A DNA stretch of 64,000 nt from Bimuria novae-zelandiae CBS 107.79 (GCA_010015655.1 ML976772.1:128600-192599); one strand, 5' to 3'; counted from the first letter of the stretch, positions 1 to 12,233 are shown. Program-made: numbers and translations. Notes: generated from the letters alone by a model not told the origin.

Positions 1-1
1 C

Positions 2-1177
2 GTTCGGCCGCGCATCAGTGATACCCTTGGGATCAAAGCGGCGCGACATCCCATTCGCGAGAAGATAATGCAGACCAAGTTCGTCCCAAACGACGTGTAT
101 GCTACGCAACAGTCTCGGTTTCAGATCATTACTGGCTGTAACATGAGTGGGAAGAGCACATTCATTCGCTCGGTAGCGCTCTTGTCTATCATGGCCCAGG
201 TGGGAAGCTTCGTGCCTGCGAGCAGTGCTTCTTTTCCTATCTTGCACAACCTCTTCGCTAGAGTTGGGATGGATGACAGCATCGAGAGCAACGTGTCTAC
301 ATTTGCGGCGGAGATGCGTGAGATTGCATTCATCTTGCGGAATCTGGAGAGGCGAAGTATGGCGATCATCGATGAACTTGGCCGTGGCACCAGCACACGC
401 GATGGTCTCGCCATTGCCATTGCTATTGCTGAAGCTCTGGTTGACAGTAGGGCTCTGGTGTGGTTTGCTACCCATTTCAAGGACTTGGCTACCATCCTAT
501 CCGAACGTAATGGCGTTATCTGTCTGCACTTAGCAGTCGAGGTAAGGTATCCTCACCACTCGACGATGACCCTATTTTAATAAGCATAGATGAGCGAGAA
601 CGACACCATAACAATGCTCTACCAAGCCGTCGAAGGCACTGTCCAAGAATCTCACTACGGCCTTGCCCTTGCTCGCGTCGTCCCTCTCCCACCTCAGGTC
701 CTCTCCGACGCCACCTACTTCGCGCACAAGCTCGAGCGGCGCCTCATGCAGAGGAAGAAAACCTCCAAGAATGTCATCAACGAGCGCCGTCGCAAGCTCA
801 TCCTCGATTTGAAAGAACACCTTGTGCAAGCGTACAACGGAACGCTGGAAGGTGAACTGCTTGCCAACTGGCTGAAGGAGTTGCAGAAGGAGTTTGTGAT
901 TCGGATGACTGCTATCAACGAGGATGAAAAACGTGTTGTGGAAAGCGAAGAGGAAGACGAGAACGAGGGAGACGTTGAAATAAGCGAGGCGAATGCCTAT
1001 GATGAGGAAATGATAGATGCCGCAGAGGACAGGGGCATGACGACAGAGTCGGAAGAGCGAGCGCCGACTGTTGTTTCCGTCAGCTCGAGAGCCACGTCGA
1101 CCGAATCGGTGTCTACAATTAGGTTGGCTTCGGAGGCAATGTCGTCGGTTCGAGCGGTCTCGGAGAACATGTACTAA
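2..1177 (+). CDS. MSH4: MSH4, meiotic MutS homologue (3' part, 5' end outside window)
   Basis: C-terminal ATPase part of the MutS family protein Msh4, which with Msh5 forms a meiotic clamp that stabilises crossover intermediates. Exons 2-541 and 590-1177 are joined in phase 0 over a 48-nt intron (542-589, GTAAGG..ATAG). The frame is open to the left edge, so the gene begins outside. Visible motifs: Walker A GCNMSGKST, Walker B IIDELGRGTST, the ATHF motif, and the Msh4-like tail TMLYQAVEGTVQESHYGLALA. The GCNMSGKST variant fits Msh4 rather than the mismatch-repair paralogues, which usually have GPNMGGKST. The last ~80 residues are acidic then Ser/Thr-rich, a tail not needed for ATPase function. 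Identity is well supported; only the 5' part is unseen. Confidence 0.92.
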
Positions 1178-3146
1178 ATTGGCATTGGCATGAACGATTG
1201 CACGGTTTCTCCAAACCTGGCAAGGCTGGCGGGCCGTACTACGATGTAATATAGCGCCCACATACATATAGTGCTGTCATAATATCCAACATATATCCTG
1301 TAGATCAAAATACGATTCTCGATATGGCTTATACTTTGCACTTCTTAGCGCGGCCGAGGACGAGGAGGTTGAGCTGGTCTGATCGTGAGATCGGCAGGCT
1401 GGGTACTTCTTCAGAACGAATTGCCTGGCGACAACGCCGAATGCCCAAGGGGCAAAGTACTTAGTCACAATTGTAAGATAACCGAGTTTTGTGGCACTGT
1501 ACTAGAGGAAAAAACAGCACAGTACTCAGCAAGGAAGGGGCGGCTAAGCAGGCCACATTTAGCACATGTACCTCACGCGCCGGCGAGTGAGCAGTAACAA
1601 GCACTCAGGTACATCCTATCTTGATCGGCTTACAAGACAGAACCCAATCCCGCGGGTAGCACATGACACCACCTGACGTGTGAATATCACCCACGCTCAC
1701 CGCCCAAAAAACGATTAGCAGACCCTCATATAAGCAACTCGTCTTCATGCTTCCCTTGGAAACCTTTCCCTCCACCCAAAGCACACGGTCAATCCACAAC
1801 GACCAACCACTTCACACTCCCCATTCCCTCTCTCACACCATCCCCAATCCCCTTATACAAATCACACCCATTACGCACTACGCACCCCACAAAACCTCCT
1901 CGCTCGAGCTCGCGCTCGCTCACCGCCACCCCAATCCCCCCGTCGCACGCACGCGATCACGCCGTCGCACAAATCTCCCCACGCCCCACTCCCGTGCTGC
2001 CCGCCCCCACTGTTCTCTGCCCTACCTGCATACCGCACCGTCACATCCGGGATCTTCCTTGCACATGCACATCAGGCAACTGGGCGCGGGCACGCACCAC
2101 GGGGGGAAGCGGGTAGGATGGTACCTACAGGGGCAAAGGGGGCATGCACGAGCATCTGGATGCAGATGCGCTGCTGACGCATGACAGGGAGGTGATGTAT
2201 CGATCTATGCGTCTGAAACAGATGAGCTGAAGAGGCAGTGGCTGGATTAGGGAGGTGTGCGTGCGTGAGGAAGTTTTTTCTGCTTGTGGGACGTGAGACT
2301 CCACGGGGGGCTGGAGGCGGTGGGAAACGGATGCTCGAGCGTGAAGAGGTTGTTTGGATGTCACGAACAAGCTCGCATGAAACGAGGAGAAAAAGTGTAG
2401 GTTTTGGCTTGCGTAAATTGCCCCTAATGGGCTGATGCCTCCAGCTCGCTCAGGCGAGTGCCCGCTAATTGTACATGCTTCGCTGTCGTACAGGATCCTT
2501 CCGAGTTTCGCGAGGACTGCGAGGTCCTCCAACGCACAATGAGTGAATGGGAAGCAGGAAGTATATCGGTTATTGTACAAGGGTTCGATCTGGAGGCCAT
2601 ACCAATATGTTTGCGATAGTAATAGTTTTGCGCCGACGGACAATCATTACATGCTTGTAGCACCGAGCCAGGTAAGGAAAGATGGCCTCTCGGCCCACTG
2701 TAAAGACAGTGATGAAGAAGCTTTCAATGCAGTTGAAGGAATGTCAAAAAGTACAGCGCGCAGAGGTCGATCGAAGTCTGAGATAGAACCAGCAGTGCGG
2801 CGGTGAGAAACTGCCGAAGAGGTGACGCCCAGCCATGCAGATGTAGAAATGAAATGCCTTCGAAGAGCGCGAACGGTAGCGAGAAGTCCGCTCGGATCCG
2901 ATGGGTACGCCTTCAAATGCTGTTATGGATGTCGGAAAACGAAGCAGCCGCAGCGAAAGAGAAATATACACGATTGGACGTTGATTCTTCGCAAATGTCA
3001 AGAGCTCTGAGCTGTACCGGTCTTGAAGAAGAAGAGAAGAGGATGGGACAAAAGTTCGTTGGAGCGCACTCATGAGATGACGCTGGCCTCTGAGCTAGCG
3101 TTTTTTGCATCGTGTAGGCCGAAGAAGGAGGATGATTGGTGAATCC
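1178..3146. other. intergenic, with C-rich then G-rich strand switch
   Basis: No convincing gene. From about 1745 to 2060 the + strand is strikingly poor in G and rich in C, like the 5' leader of a fungal gene. From about 2100 to 3140 it turns G/A-rich. No conserved protein follows the leader-like stretch; the open frames here are short and of odd composition. It also contains the MSH4 3' flank and the 3' flank of the Zn2Cys6 gene on the other strand. Confidence 0.5.
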
Positions 3147-4747
3147 TTAAAAACTTCCAGTGCTGATTGTTGTAGGAGTCCGACACATGGGGATCATAGA
3201 CTGGTTTGACGCGTTCTTTAAAGTAGTCTGATGTTGGGTACGATTTGGACTTTGAGCCAAGGGTGTATAGCGGTGACCGCTAACCAAAGTTGATCCATTA
3301 CCGCCCAAGGAGCTCCGGGAGCTGGAGCTAGTTCCAATGCTGTAGAGATTGTTTTGTGATATCTGTCGAGTCATTGGGGTCGTTGAGTTCGTTGAAGGAG
3401 AATTTGCGGGCTTGCTGTAGTCTTGACTATCCCGAAAGTTTGAATATGATGGCTGCGCAGGCGCTGACATGGCATCGAAAAGTGGAGAAGTGCTGAAGTT
3501 GAACTGTGGAGCAGTAGAGACCGGAACCTCATCGGTGGTTGCAGATAAGGTACCAGAATAGCAAGCCACGCTATCTGAGGTAGATATTGGAGTAGATGTA
3601 GAAATTTGAGCTGCAAGTGCTTCAGTCGTTGCTGTTATTTGGGCGTCATTGTCGTTGTGCAGAGGAAGCAGAGGCTTGATGAAACCACCGCTGCTGAACG
3701 AAGATCCCCCCATAGCTCGTGCCGAACGCAGACGCTGGTCTTGCAGTTGGTCTACCACGTTTCTGGAAGTTTGTGCAGGAGAAGGCTGCGGGATCGGTAG
3801 CTGTGGTCGCTGCGAGAGTGGAAGGCCTGAACGTGTATGAGGTCTCTCAGGAAGCGTAAGTTGGAGAGAAGTCATACTATTCGAAAGTGTTTCAGAACTA
3901 GCGGCAGCTCGTACATTGTGCTGAATGTAGGGAAGACCGTGTGCGCGGTACAGGGAGTCGTGACCCGGATAATTGTTCACCGCTGGCTTGCTATCAGTGG
4001 ACCAGCCGTAGCTACTGCTGCATGTAATGGGGCTCTGGTTCGGCAAGTATGTTGTGGATTGGTCAAGACCATAAGCCTCCATCGGCGATGTCTCCTCAGA
4101 ATTGTACGGAGAAGTGTACCATGCCGACTGTGGGTAGATAGACTTGGTGTCCAGTCCAGACGGATATGTCAAAGGTCGCGATCGGGCAGGGTTTGCAGGA
4201 GGGTTGTACAGCATCAGCGTATTGGAGCTGGCCATCTGAGCGAGGTTGTGTAGGTCAATCATGCTGGAAGCTTCACCAGATCCAACCTGAGACTCGTCAG
4301 CGTGGCTGTATATCCACCCATTATCAGAGGTGACTTACACGATGGAAAGCACATAGCTTAGGGTCAACACCAGCCGAATGGCAATTCTGACAACCGGTGC
4401 CATCTCCAGGGTCGCCGCTGCAACGAATCTTCCGCTTCCTACAACGAGCACACTATCGTGGCATCAGTTCCTACTCAAGTGTAGCGAAAGCATCAAAGCA
4501 AAAGAAGGAGACCTACGGCTACAGCAACGCGGCGTCTCGTCTGTCCACTCTCGTTGTCTTCCTCGCGGCCCCCGCGCATGTGCGGCGGTCTCGCATTTCC
4601 AATCGGAGCACGCACCGGACAAACTCTTGCATTGACTCTCGCGCCGTTGGAGACTGCAAGAACCGTATTCGGGCCACTGTATTGATATTGTATCGGATAG
4701 CCAATATTAGTATGTGGGGCATAGCCATATGCCCGCTCGAATTCCAT
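3147..4747 (-). CDS. Zn(II)2Cys6 fungal-type transcription factor
   Basis: Three exons on the minus strand: 4517-4747, 4339-4452 and 3147-4286 (introns of 64 and 52 nt, both phase 0), giving 494 residues. The zinc cluster is only seen after splicing. Residues 74-77 (VAVA, end of exon 1) run into CARCRKRKIRC at the start of exon 2, followed by CQNC and a last Cys before the exon end. Cys78, 81, 88, 98, 101 and 111 fit CX2CX6CX9CX2CX9C. Exon 3 adds about 380 residues rich in Ser, Pro, Thr, Asn and Gln, typical of a disordered activation region. No fungal_trans middle domain is seen. The N-terminal 70 residues are Tyr/Gly/Arg-rich. Target genes cannot be inferred. The start at 4747 is the first ATG of exon 1. 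Confidence 0.85.
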
Positions 4748-6700
4748 GTCGCCTGCGAATGTTTGAATGTCTTAGAGCCCGGACTGAAGTTGAGACAGCG
4801 TCTCACTATGGTGGATCTTTGATCTTCGGTACCGGCAACGCCTATGAAGCGGGCCTAGAAAGGACCAGCTCGTCTTGTGAAGCGCAAATCGCGATAAGGT
4901 CTCGAAACCGAGCTCCGTTCGTGACTTGTTTATACTAACATCAAGGTCCGAGGTAGTTGTAGTCGTGACGTGGCCCAGGTGGAATTGAGGTACCTCTGAC
5001 CAGGTCGTACTGCAGGAACAGTCAGCGATTCAGTTTGTGACCGCATGCCCTTGCGAGACGGGTAGCTGCAGCATGACCAGGCTGGCTAGAAGCCCAGCCT
5101 CTATGTAAAACGGCAGTTGATCTGCAGGTAGCGGAACATAGGCAACATCGCACAGGGGAAATTTGCTGTGCCGTACCTGCAGCCTCCTGCGCTTGCGGTC
5201 ATCCGGTGCTAGTCTTCCAAGCCAATGTATGTTAATGGCACGGCCTAACACTCAGAGAACAAATCTCTCTTCTCTACACGAGAGAGCTGAGCCAACAGCT
5301 CAAGTATGCAAACACAGCCCAATTGAGGTTCCATTTGAGAGGCTGCAGGTGACCGCCTGACTTCCAGGGCTCGATCACTGTTTGTTTGCAAGTGCACGGT
5401 TGATTGCGTGTTACCGGGCGGGGATGTCGGCAAGCAAAATGTGTGGTATGAGTGGCAAACGCGTCAGGCACTGTGTGATGATGAAGTATCAGTGAATTCC
5501 GTCAAGATGCAACGTGCATGGCACGAAATATGAGAAAGAAAGAATCCGTCCATCGCAGGCGTTTTAAAGATAATTGACATGCTTCAGCAAGCCCTCCTTT
5601 GGCGAAGGTCCAGTGACATACCCAGTAAGAGCGAACATGGTCATGAACAAAGAAGCAAACTTCAATGTCTTGTTATCACTCGAGGTGGAACATTCATGGT
5701 AGCGTCATGCTGACCTCGTAAGTCAAAACCGGTGTGTGAGCTCTTAGTTGGCTATTATCAGTAGCAGCCCGAGATCTTGCATGAAATCGATATGCATGCT
5801 TTGCATAACATTCGCTAGCCTATGGCGCAAGAAGAGCACCTATCCGTACCTCAAGCAAGCGAGCCGAACGCAATGGCGCGATCGCAAGGCTATCAACGTA
5901 CCTATCATACCCCTGTCCCGGGGGGAACTCTTCCGGTGGGGGTGACGCGACACTCGGTTTGCAAGCGTGGAGAATGACACTCCTCTTTCTGTCAGAGCTC
6001 CAGTCACTGATGGAATGATCGGTTTGTGGAATCACAACCTAATATGTCGATCTTTAGGCTGTTATGGCCAATATATGAGCGAACAATACTGATCAAACAC
6101 CGAAGGCCCAAGCCAGACGGTTTGGTGAGGGTTCCTGGTGCATTCCAGCAGTATAGAACTCATTGGGTCGGTGTGGCTTGGAAGAAGCTACGATAGCACA
6201 GAAAGCAAACTTCTGTTACCCACATACTCCGGGGTTGCAAATGCGCACAGACCACCAGCGACGCCACATGAAAGTGATAGTGGTGGTTGTTGGAATGGTT
6301 TCCAGGAACATGTGTGGTTCGTGCACGGAGGCACCTGATATGCTAAAGTCAGAACCCACAGCTCTGGAATGACAGCACAAGTGCTGAGCACAAAAGCGAC
6401 TCGTGCGTGCAGCTTCGTAGCGCGAGCACCGTTGAGCCTGCCTATATTGGCGTTGCGCAATATAAGGATACCTCAAGCTGTTAGGGGCCTGCAAAGAGCA
6501 GTGTGGTGACTGTGCGACCTGTCCATGTCTACAGCTCATGCTGTGCGCTGTATTTGCTGTTGATGCTGAACGGAGACGAGGCGAGAGCGCATTCGGACCT
6601 ATCCTATCGCTGAAAGGCTTGTTTCCATGCATGTGGACAAGGAAAACAGCTCGCCTCGTGTACTGCGGCTCATAACTTTGCAGGGATATAATAACGGAGA
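4748..6700. other. gene-poor interval
   Basis: About 2 kb with only short, mutually overlapping open frames of non-protein-like composition. It should contain the promoter of the Zn2Cys6 gene at its left end. I see no RNA gene, transposon open frame or clear repeat. Confidence 0.5.
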
Positions 6701-7320
6701 CGAGTTGTATTATTTTTTTAGCTAATTATTGTAAACTTAAAAACCCTAACTATATTATAAAATATTCTTTTACTTTTTTTCGTTACTATAAGCTTTTTTA
6801 TAATATTATTTAGCTTTAAAATTATATTTAAATTAATTAGGGTATTTTTAGCTATATATAAATTAACGTTAGTAATAGTAGCAAATAGAATAAGATAGTA
6901 GTAATAAAAATTAATTATATAAATAAAATTAATTTTAAAATATATAAAAGTATTAGTATAAGATATTTTTTATAACTTTAAAAATAGTTTAAATATATTT
7001 AATTTTGTTTAGTATATTTTCTAGCACTAAATCTATTAAGTATAGAATAGTAAAAATATATTTTATTAATCTAATATATAACCTAAAAATTAATACCAGG
7101 AATATTAAGTAGTATTTTTAAGTATAATAGTATAATATAGAAATTTATAAATACTTTCATATAGCAATTAGCTTTTAAGCCATATTTAGTTTAGTATTAT
7201 TAAGTTAGTATCTAATAAAGGAGTAGGTTAGTTAAGTATCTTAGCGCTATACGCAGGTTACAAAGTATTATTACATCAATGTCCTAAAATATAACCTATT
7301 GAATAGATAACAGTTTCTAA
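6701..7320. repeat. AT-rich, CpG-depleted island (RIP-like relic)
   Basis: An abrupt drop in GC. Long runs are made almost only of A and T, with G and C mainly in TAG/CTA/AGTA/TTAG contexts. Only two CpG dinucleotides were noticed between about 6721 and 7200 (near 6781 and 6866). TpA is very common. This is the pattern left by repeat-induced point mutation (CpA to TpA) on an old repeat or transposon. No open frame survives, and the parent element cannot be identified. Both flanks return sharply to normal composition. Confidence 0.75.
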
Positions 7321-8308
7321 CAAACGACTGAGCGACGCATTGTTCGGGGACAATTTAGTACCAGAAGAGCGACTAGGAACCAGGCCTCAATGTAATTCAC
7401 AAATCCCGATTGCTGCCAGAAATCCTTTCCGAGCATCCATCCAGTGTATGGCGGCATCGGCGGTACTGCATGCCGGGATTATAGGCGACGGTGCAGCATT
7501 CCCTATGGCCTTCCGAGAACGGATGCGGGTGAATGCGTCGTGGGACGTACAAGTCAATCCATTCAAGAGATCTGAACCGATTCCAGGTTCCCCTGGATTC
7601 CCCTGGATATCTCTTATCGCGACACAAGAAGGCGTGTCGTCTTCGACTTGATTAGTGGCCTCTCAGATTGGAGTATACGGTAGCAAACAATAAGCGGGTC
7701 CTGCCAGACGCGATTTGCGTCCGGGCTTCAACACTAGGTAGGTATGTCATAGCACAGCCTCAACTGCAAACCACACGATAAGAAGTTCAAAAGCAATCAA
7801 AGATGCGGCAAAACGTTTCCCAGATAATATCTAGACGATTAAGGCGGCAAAACGATCGTGGGAGGGGAAGACCGGTAGGTGCCTCGTTCCTGGCGGAGAT
7901 GGGGACTGTTACGTAAGAGCGCTAGCCACTCATTTTGCACCCGCAAGCGATAGTGCATCTGCACAATTTCGCATCGTCAGTCCACTGACATCAAAGCCAC
8001 CGTAGTGCTTCGGTTCTAGCGACGCTATTGATGTTAATGAAGCTGTCGATGGGAAGATGTACTGGGAATTGCATGTTCTTTCACATAGATCCAACCCTGG
8101 AATTGGTGAAAGCTTGACAAGCAGCGTAACTAACGGAAGTAAAGCTTTGGAGGGTCCAGGTTGGAAACACATCTTGATCCGGATAATTGATTTGTAGAAC
8201 TTCATTTTCTTAATTTCTATGTGTGGACGATGCAAAGCATTCAAGACTGTGTCCCAACCATGATCTCATCACATGTGCTTTAAATCTGCAGCGACACCCA
8301 TATCCTCA
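7321..8308. other. intergenic between AT-rich island and DLH pseudogene
   Basis: Normal base composition. One 103-codon frame (7340-7651, +) lacks recognisable motifs and is probably chance. A small imperfect duplication, GGATTCCCCT twice in tandem, lies near 7590-7610. It probably includes the 3' flank of the pseudogene on the minus strand. Confidence 0.45.
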
Positions 8309-9200
8309 CTACTGCCCATCAGCCCCACGCAACCACTCCCTCATCCACCCCACCTGCGCCCTCTTCGTCCTCTCCGCCGCCCTCCTCTCCCTCTCATCCT
8401 CCAAGTTCCCCCTCGTAGCAAAAGAATGCTCCACCCCTGGGAAATACTGATAGTCATACGGCATGCCCTTGGTCGGAATGACCTCGTTCGCATACGTCTT
8501 CAGCTCAGGCGTAAAAGCTGCGTCAACCTCCGGCGCGCAAATCTACACTGGAACACCAACATCATCGATCTCGGCTTTTGTGAACCAGGTTGGGTGGGCG
8601 GTTGAGATACCTGTTGCCCGATCAGCCTGCATGAACATAGAATATGAGAGAGCTAGGGGCACGCATTCTTACAATCACAAAGCCCCTCCCCGGCCGCCCC
8701 GAGCCTGAACAAACTCTACCTCCCATAGCAATACCCGATCACCCCAACCCTCTCGTACGTCCCCTTTAACTCCTTCGCCACAGCCTTAAGCTCTTCCCAG
8801 CGCACCCCCTTCGCGTTCCGCTTCGACCACGCTTCGAGGTCGATCTCGTTCCAGCGGCCCGGGTTCCTAACGATCGCCGGGTCGAAGACCTCGCCGCCGA
8901 AGAAGTCGGGAACGTACACGGTAGCAGGGGTGGATGCGGCGTAGAAGTCAGACAAGAGGCGGGTGTTGGTGAAGGTGTAGCCGAAGAGGTCTGTTCACCA
9001 TATTAGGAGACTAAAGTGGAAGAATAGGGTACGTGTAAGTAAGTTTGGAGGAACAGGGAGAGAGTAATACCAGCCACGACAAGAATGGCGACTTTCTCGT
9101 GGTTCCCCGTGATGTACGTATCGTTCTTTACGATCTTCCCTTCTCTCCCTGTGGGCGTACCAGGCCAGCGGAACCCGGAGAGACAGCATTCTGTGACCAT
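8309..9200 (-). pseudogene. dienelactone hydrolase family, disrupted by two in-frame TAG stops
   Basis: Three exons are readable: 9071-9200, 8673-8990 and 8309-8610, with introns of 80 and 62 nt. The protein would be an alpha/beta hydrolase of the dienelactone hydrolase (DLH) family. Landmarks: exon 1 start MVTECCLSGFRW then PTGREGKI, the exon junction VVA-D-LFGYTFTNTRLLS, the nucleophile elbow GYCYG with its Cys, AHPTWFTKAEIDDVGVPV, and the His of GVEHSFATRGN. Two stops interrupt it. One at 8716-8718 falls just after the nucleophile elbow, where a Trp or similar is expected. The other at 8543-8545 falls in VPV-stop-ICAPEVDAAF, where relatives usually have Gln. Splicing and the rest of the frame are intact to the normal end at 8309, so decay looks recent. 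Stop-codon readthrough, assembly error or a misplaced intron around 8716 are alternatives. Confidence 0.8.
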
Positions 9201-9701
9201 GGTGTTTTCAGTTGAGCGTGATCAACCTATGGTTCAGTATGTAGAAGGACAGTGCCCGACGCCAGTAGGGCCCTTCTTTATGTGCCACCTCTCCTTCATG
9301 GGCAGCGGAGATATCGACTCTCTTGTGTCAGCAGCACGCAGCGCTAACTGCGGTTCGCGGGGGAAATGCACGAGCTGACCCATGTTCCTGAGTGGAACTG
9401 TGATCGGCAAGGGAGGAAGGAGGTATGGCAGATGTCAGTCGCCAAGGACGTCCGAGTCAGCTCCATAGCTACAAGGGTTCGATAAATACTTTATGCATAA
9501 GATCCTAAATGGGTGAATATAGGAAGTCAAGTGTAACTGGTTAACGATGCTTTCATTTCCAAGATCGTGCCACATTATGCATCTTGCCTTTCCGGCCCGT
9601 ATATGCAAACTCACAACAACCAAACCCCACCCGGTGAACGCCAATCCCTTAATGAGCAAGTCGGACATCAGAGCAATCGTGTCAATTCCATGACTGGCAG
9701 A
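9201..9701. other. intergenic
   Basis: Upstream flank of the DLH pseudogene and 3' flank of BRN1. No gene, repeat or RNA is recognised. Confidence 0.5.
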
Positions 9702-12233
9702 TCAATGGCCCACGCTGAGATCAGCCGAGAAGTCTCTCTTTATAGCGAGTTCCTCCAAGCCATCTTGTTTGTCGATGACCAGCCCCTTCTCGTTGGCTAA
9801 ATGCAGTAGACAGATGAAACAGTACGACGTAGAAATATCTGACATCGCTTTCTGTGGGTATACTGACTTTAGGCTCCTCATGACTTGGGTGAACTTTAGT
9901 GAACCGTCCACAGCTTTCGATGCGATGTCGTCTGTTGCGTCTGTTGGAGGCGGCGCCTCAATCTACCTTCTATTAGCATTGTTTACTTGAATCAAGGGAA
10001 CATTAGACATACTCCATCAAAGCCGATGCCTTTCCAAATCTCGTCCTTCAACCGCTTGATGTCTACCTTCTTGTCCACCTTCGCGTAGTTCAGCATCATT
10101 GGACGGAATCGTCCAATTTGCGGGACAAGCTGCGTGCCAAAGGCGCCTTCTTCAGTGGGTACATCACCCTCCATTGACGACGTGGGCACCGGGTTGTCGG
10201 TAGTCGTCGCCGGCGGGAAATGATCTTCTGCATCCGCAAATGTTTCCCCATCATCATCCATTGCGCCAGCCATAGGCAAAACGTCGTCCTGGAAGAAGTC
10301 GGCATCATAGTCATGTTGTACAACGGGCTTTTCATCAGCTGCTTCGCCTTCGTTGGCCATTGCCGCCCAGTGAGCGGCATCTGGCTCGTCGCTGGGCGCT
10401 GCACTGGACCTGTCCCCATAGGCGGGTTGGTTTGCTCGTCGGAGACCCAGTCGAACATTCGGCTTCAGGAAGAGTTTTAGTAGTTGCTTTGAATTGAAGT
10501 GCTTGTCGTCGGGTGCGAGGTTGCGAGTCTTAGACTTCCACTGTGATTTTGGCAGCATGGCACTACTCCTCAAAGGCGCCGAAGTGTAAATCGCGTTCGC
10601 CAGGTCTTGACTCATGGGAGAGAAGAAGTCAATCTTGAAACGCTCCTTCTCTTTGCGCTTAGTAGGAGCAATAGGCTTGCCTAGTTCTTTTACTCGACGA
10701 ATACGCCAGTGCTCGGGTCCTGCCCAATTCTTCTTCAAAGCTTCGTCAAAGTAGCTCAAGAGATTCTCCTGCTCCTGTCCTGGTTTGAGGTGTAAGTTCA
10801 TTGTGTACTCGTGATCATTCGCATTAAGAGCACCGTCGCCTGCGTCCGCGCCATCTTCTTCCCCTTGAACAGCTTCGATGTTGTGGACGCGTGCTTGCGG
10901 CTCTAATGCAACTTGGTTAGCCCAGAGCTCACCGCCCTCTCCGAAACCAGTTTCTGGAGGAAGATTGAAACCGATGTCGTCGTCATCGAAGTCTGGTGCA
11001 TTGTCGCCATCAAGAAACACGCCAGACAGATCGCCAGCATCTTCTTCATCTTTTGGCTGCTTGGGTTCGTCCTCTTCTGCAGCCTTCAAAAATGGCAGAT
11101 CGATGGAGCCGTTTGCATCGCCCAGTTCAAAATCCTTCATAGAAGGGCATATATCCTGGTTGTCTAATCGCGCGAGGTTTGGGAAGTACTTGGCCGCAAG
11201 CCCGGAAATATCAACGACGACATCTTCGGATGGTTGTTCATTCTCATCGCCTTCGTCTTCTTCGCCAAAGCCTTCCGGTGCCGGTGTTTCTCTGGAAGAT
11301 TGCGTCGCATCTTTGACGTCGTCGCTGCTGTCGAAGACGATCCTGCCGTTGCTGTCGATAGCCAAGTGATTCAAAAGCAAGCCCTTGGCGCCACCCTCGT
11401 CGAAATCAGCGGAGGCTTTCTTGAATAACGGATCGACGGAGAGATCCAGGTCCATCTTCTTGTTCTGTAGTGCCTCGAACGAATCCGCAAGGCTGGATTC
11501 CTTCGCGCGAGGTGCCCGCTTCTTCTTCTTCCTTTGGCCGTCGTCGCCATCCCCTTCTTCATCTTCATCCCCGGAGCCTTCAGCACCATCTTTTTGCTTC
11601 TTTTTGTTCCCGCTTTCTGCAAGCCCACTGAGCAACTTGCCCGTGTCCGTATTTATGCTGTCGACCCTGCTGGTATAGATCTTGACACACCCGTCTAGCG
11701 TAACACTGGCTTTCTGGAAACTGACGCCGTCACCCTCTTTCAACAACGACATCTCGTGGAAGTAGTCGATCAGCGCGATGTTGAACGCATTGTTTGCATT
11801 GATTTTCTGCCGTGCGTCAGTCCAAAAAACGCTCATCTCGCACTATTCCAGACGTACGTTGTCTGTCGCCAGCTTTGTCCACTCTTCGAAATTCGCTAGA
11901 ATCGGCACTGGGCGCTTCATAGGCGTGACGGCGGTTCCGGTAACATCAGGCATGTCAATGTCCTCATCCATGGCGGGCGTGTGAGGGCTGTCCTGAACTG
12001 CGAGCGACCTGCGACTCCGCGCGGGCGTCGCAGAAGCTCGCATCGATTCCCTTTGAAGTTGCGCATGACGGCGGTTCGCTTTCTCCTGCCGGTCGTCGTT
12101 GAGCGGCACTCTGCACCGCAGTCAGTCAGTCATTCATCTGCACGTCGCCGAGTGAGAACAACAGAACTCACTTGGTCGTGGACGACCTCTGCGGCGTCGC
12201 AGCCGGCATGTAATGAGAGCTGGCGCGCGGCAT
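9702..12233 (-). CDS. BRN1: condensin complex subunit 2 (Barren/CAP-H, kleisin)
   Basis: Kleisin of condensin, which bridges the Smc2-Smc4 heads and the HEAT subunits during mitotic chromosome compaction. Four exons: 12172-12233, 11858-12110, 10013-11806 and 9702-9962 (introns 61, 51 and 50 nt), 789 residues. Exon 1 starts MPRASSHYMPAATPQRSS. The kleisin N-terminal motif is split over an intron: NFEEWTKLATDN then KINANNAFNIALIDYFHEMS. The middle is acidic and disordered (DEDEEGDGDD, EEDEGDENEQ). Later blocks ENLLSYFDEALKKNWAGPEHWR and KIDFFSP are typical of Cnd2. The C-terminal winged-helix part continues into the last exon (LKSVYPQKAMSDISTSYCF, LLHLANEKGL). It is divergently oriented to the cation exchanger, with about 490 bp between start codons. 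Confidence 0.95.

Noticed and set aside
2125..2643. 172-codon minus-strand frame
   Set aside because: No recognisable motif and no support from neighbours; overlaps other equally random frames.
7340..7651. 103-codon frame right of the AT-rich island
   Set aside because: No family resemblance; start and composition look accidental.
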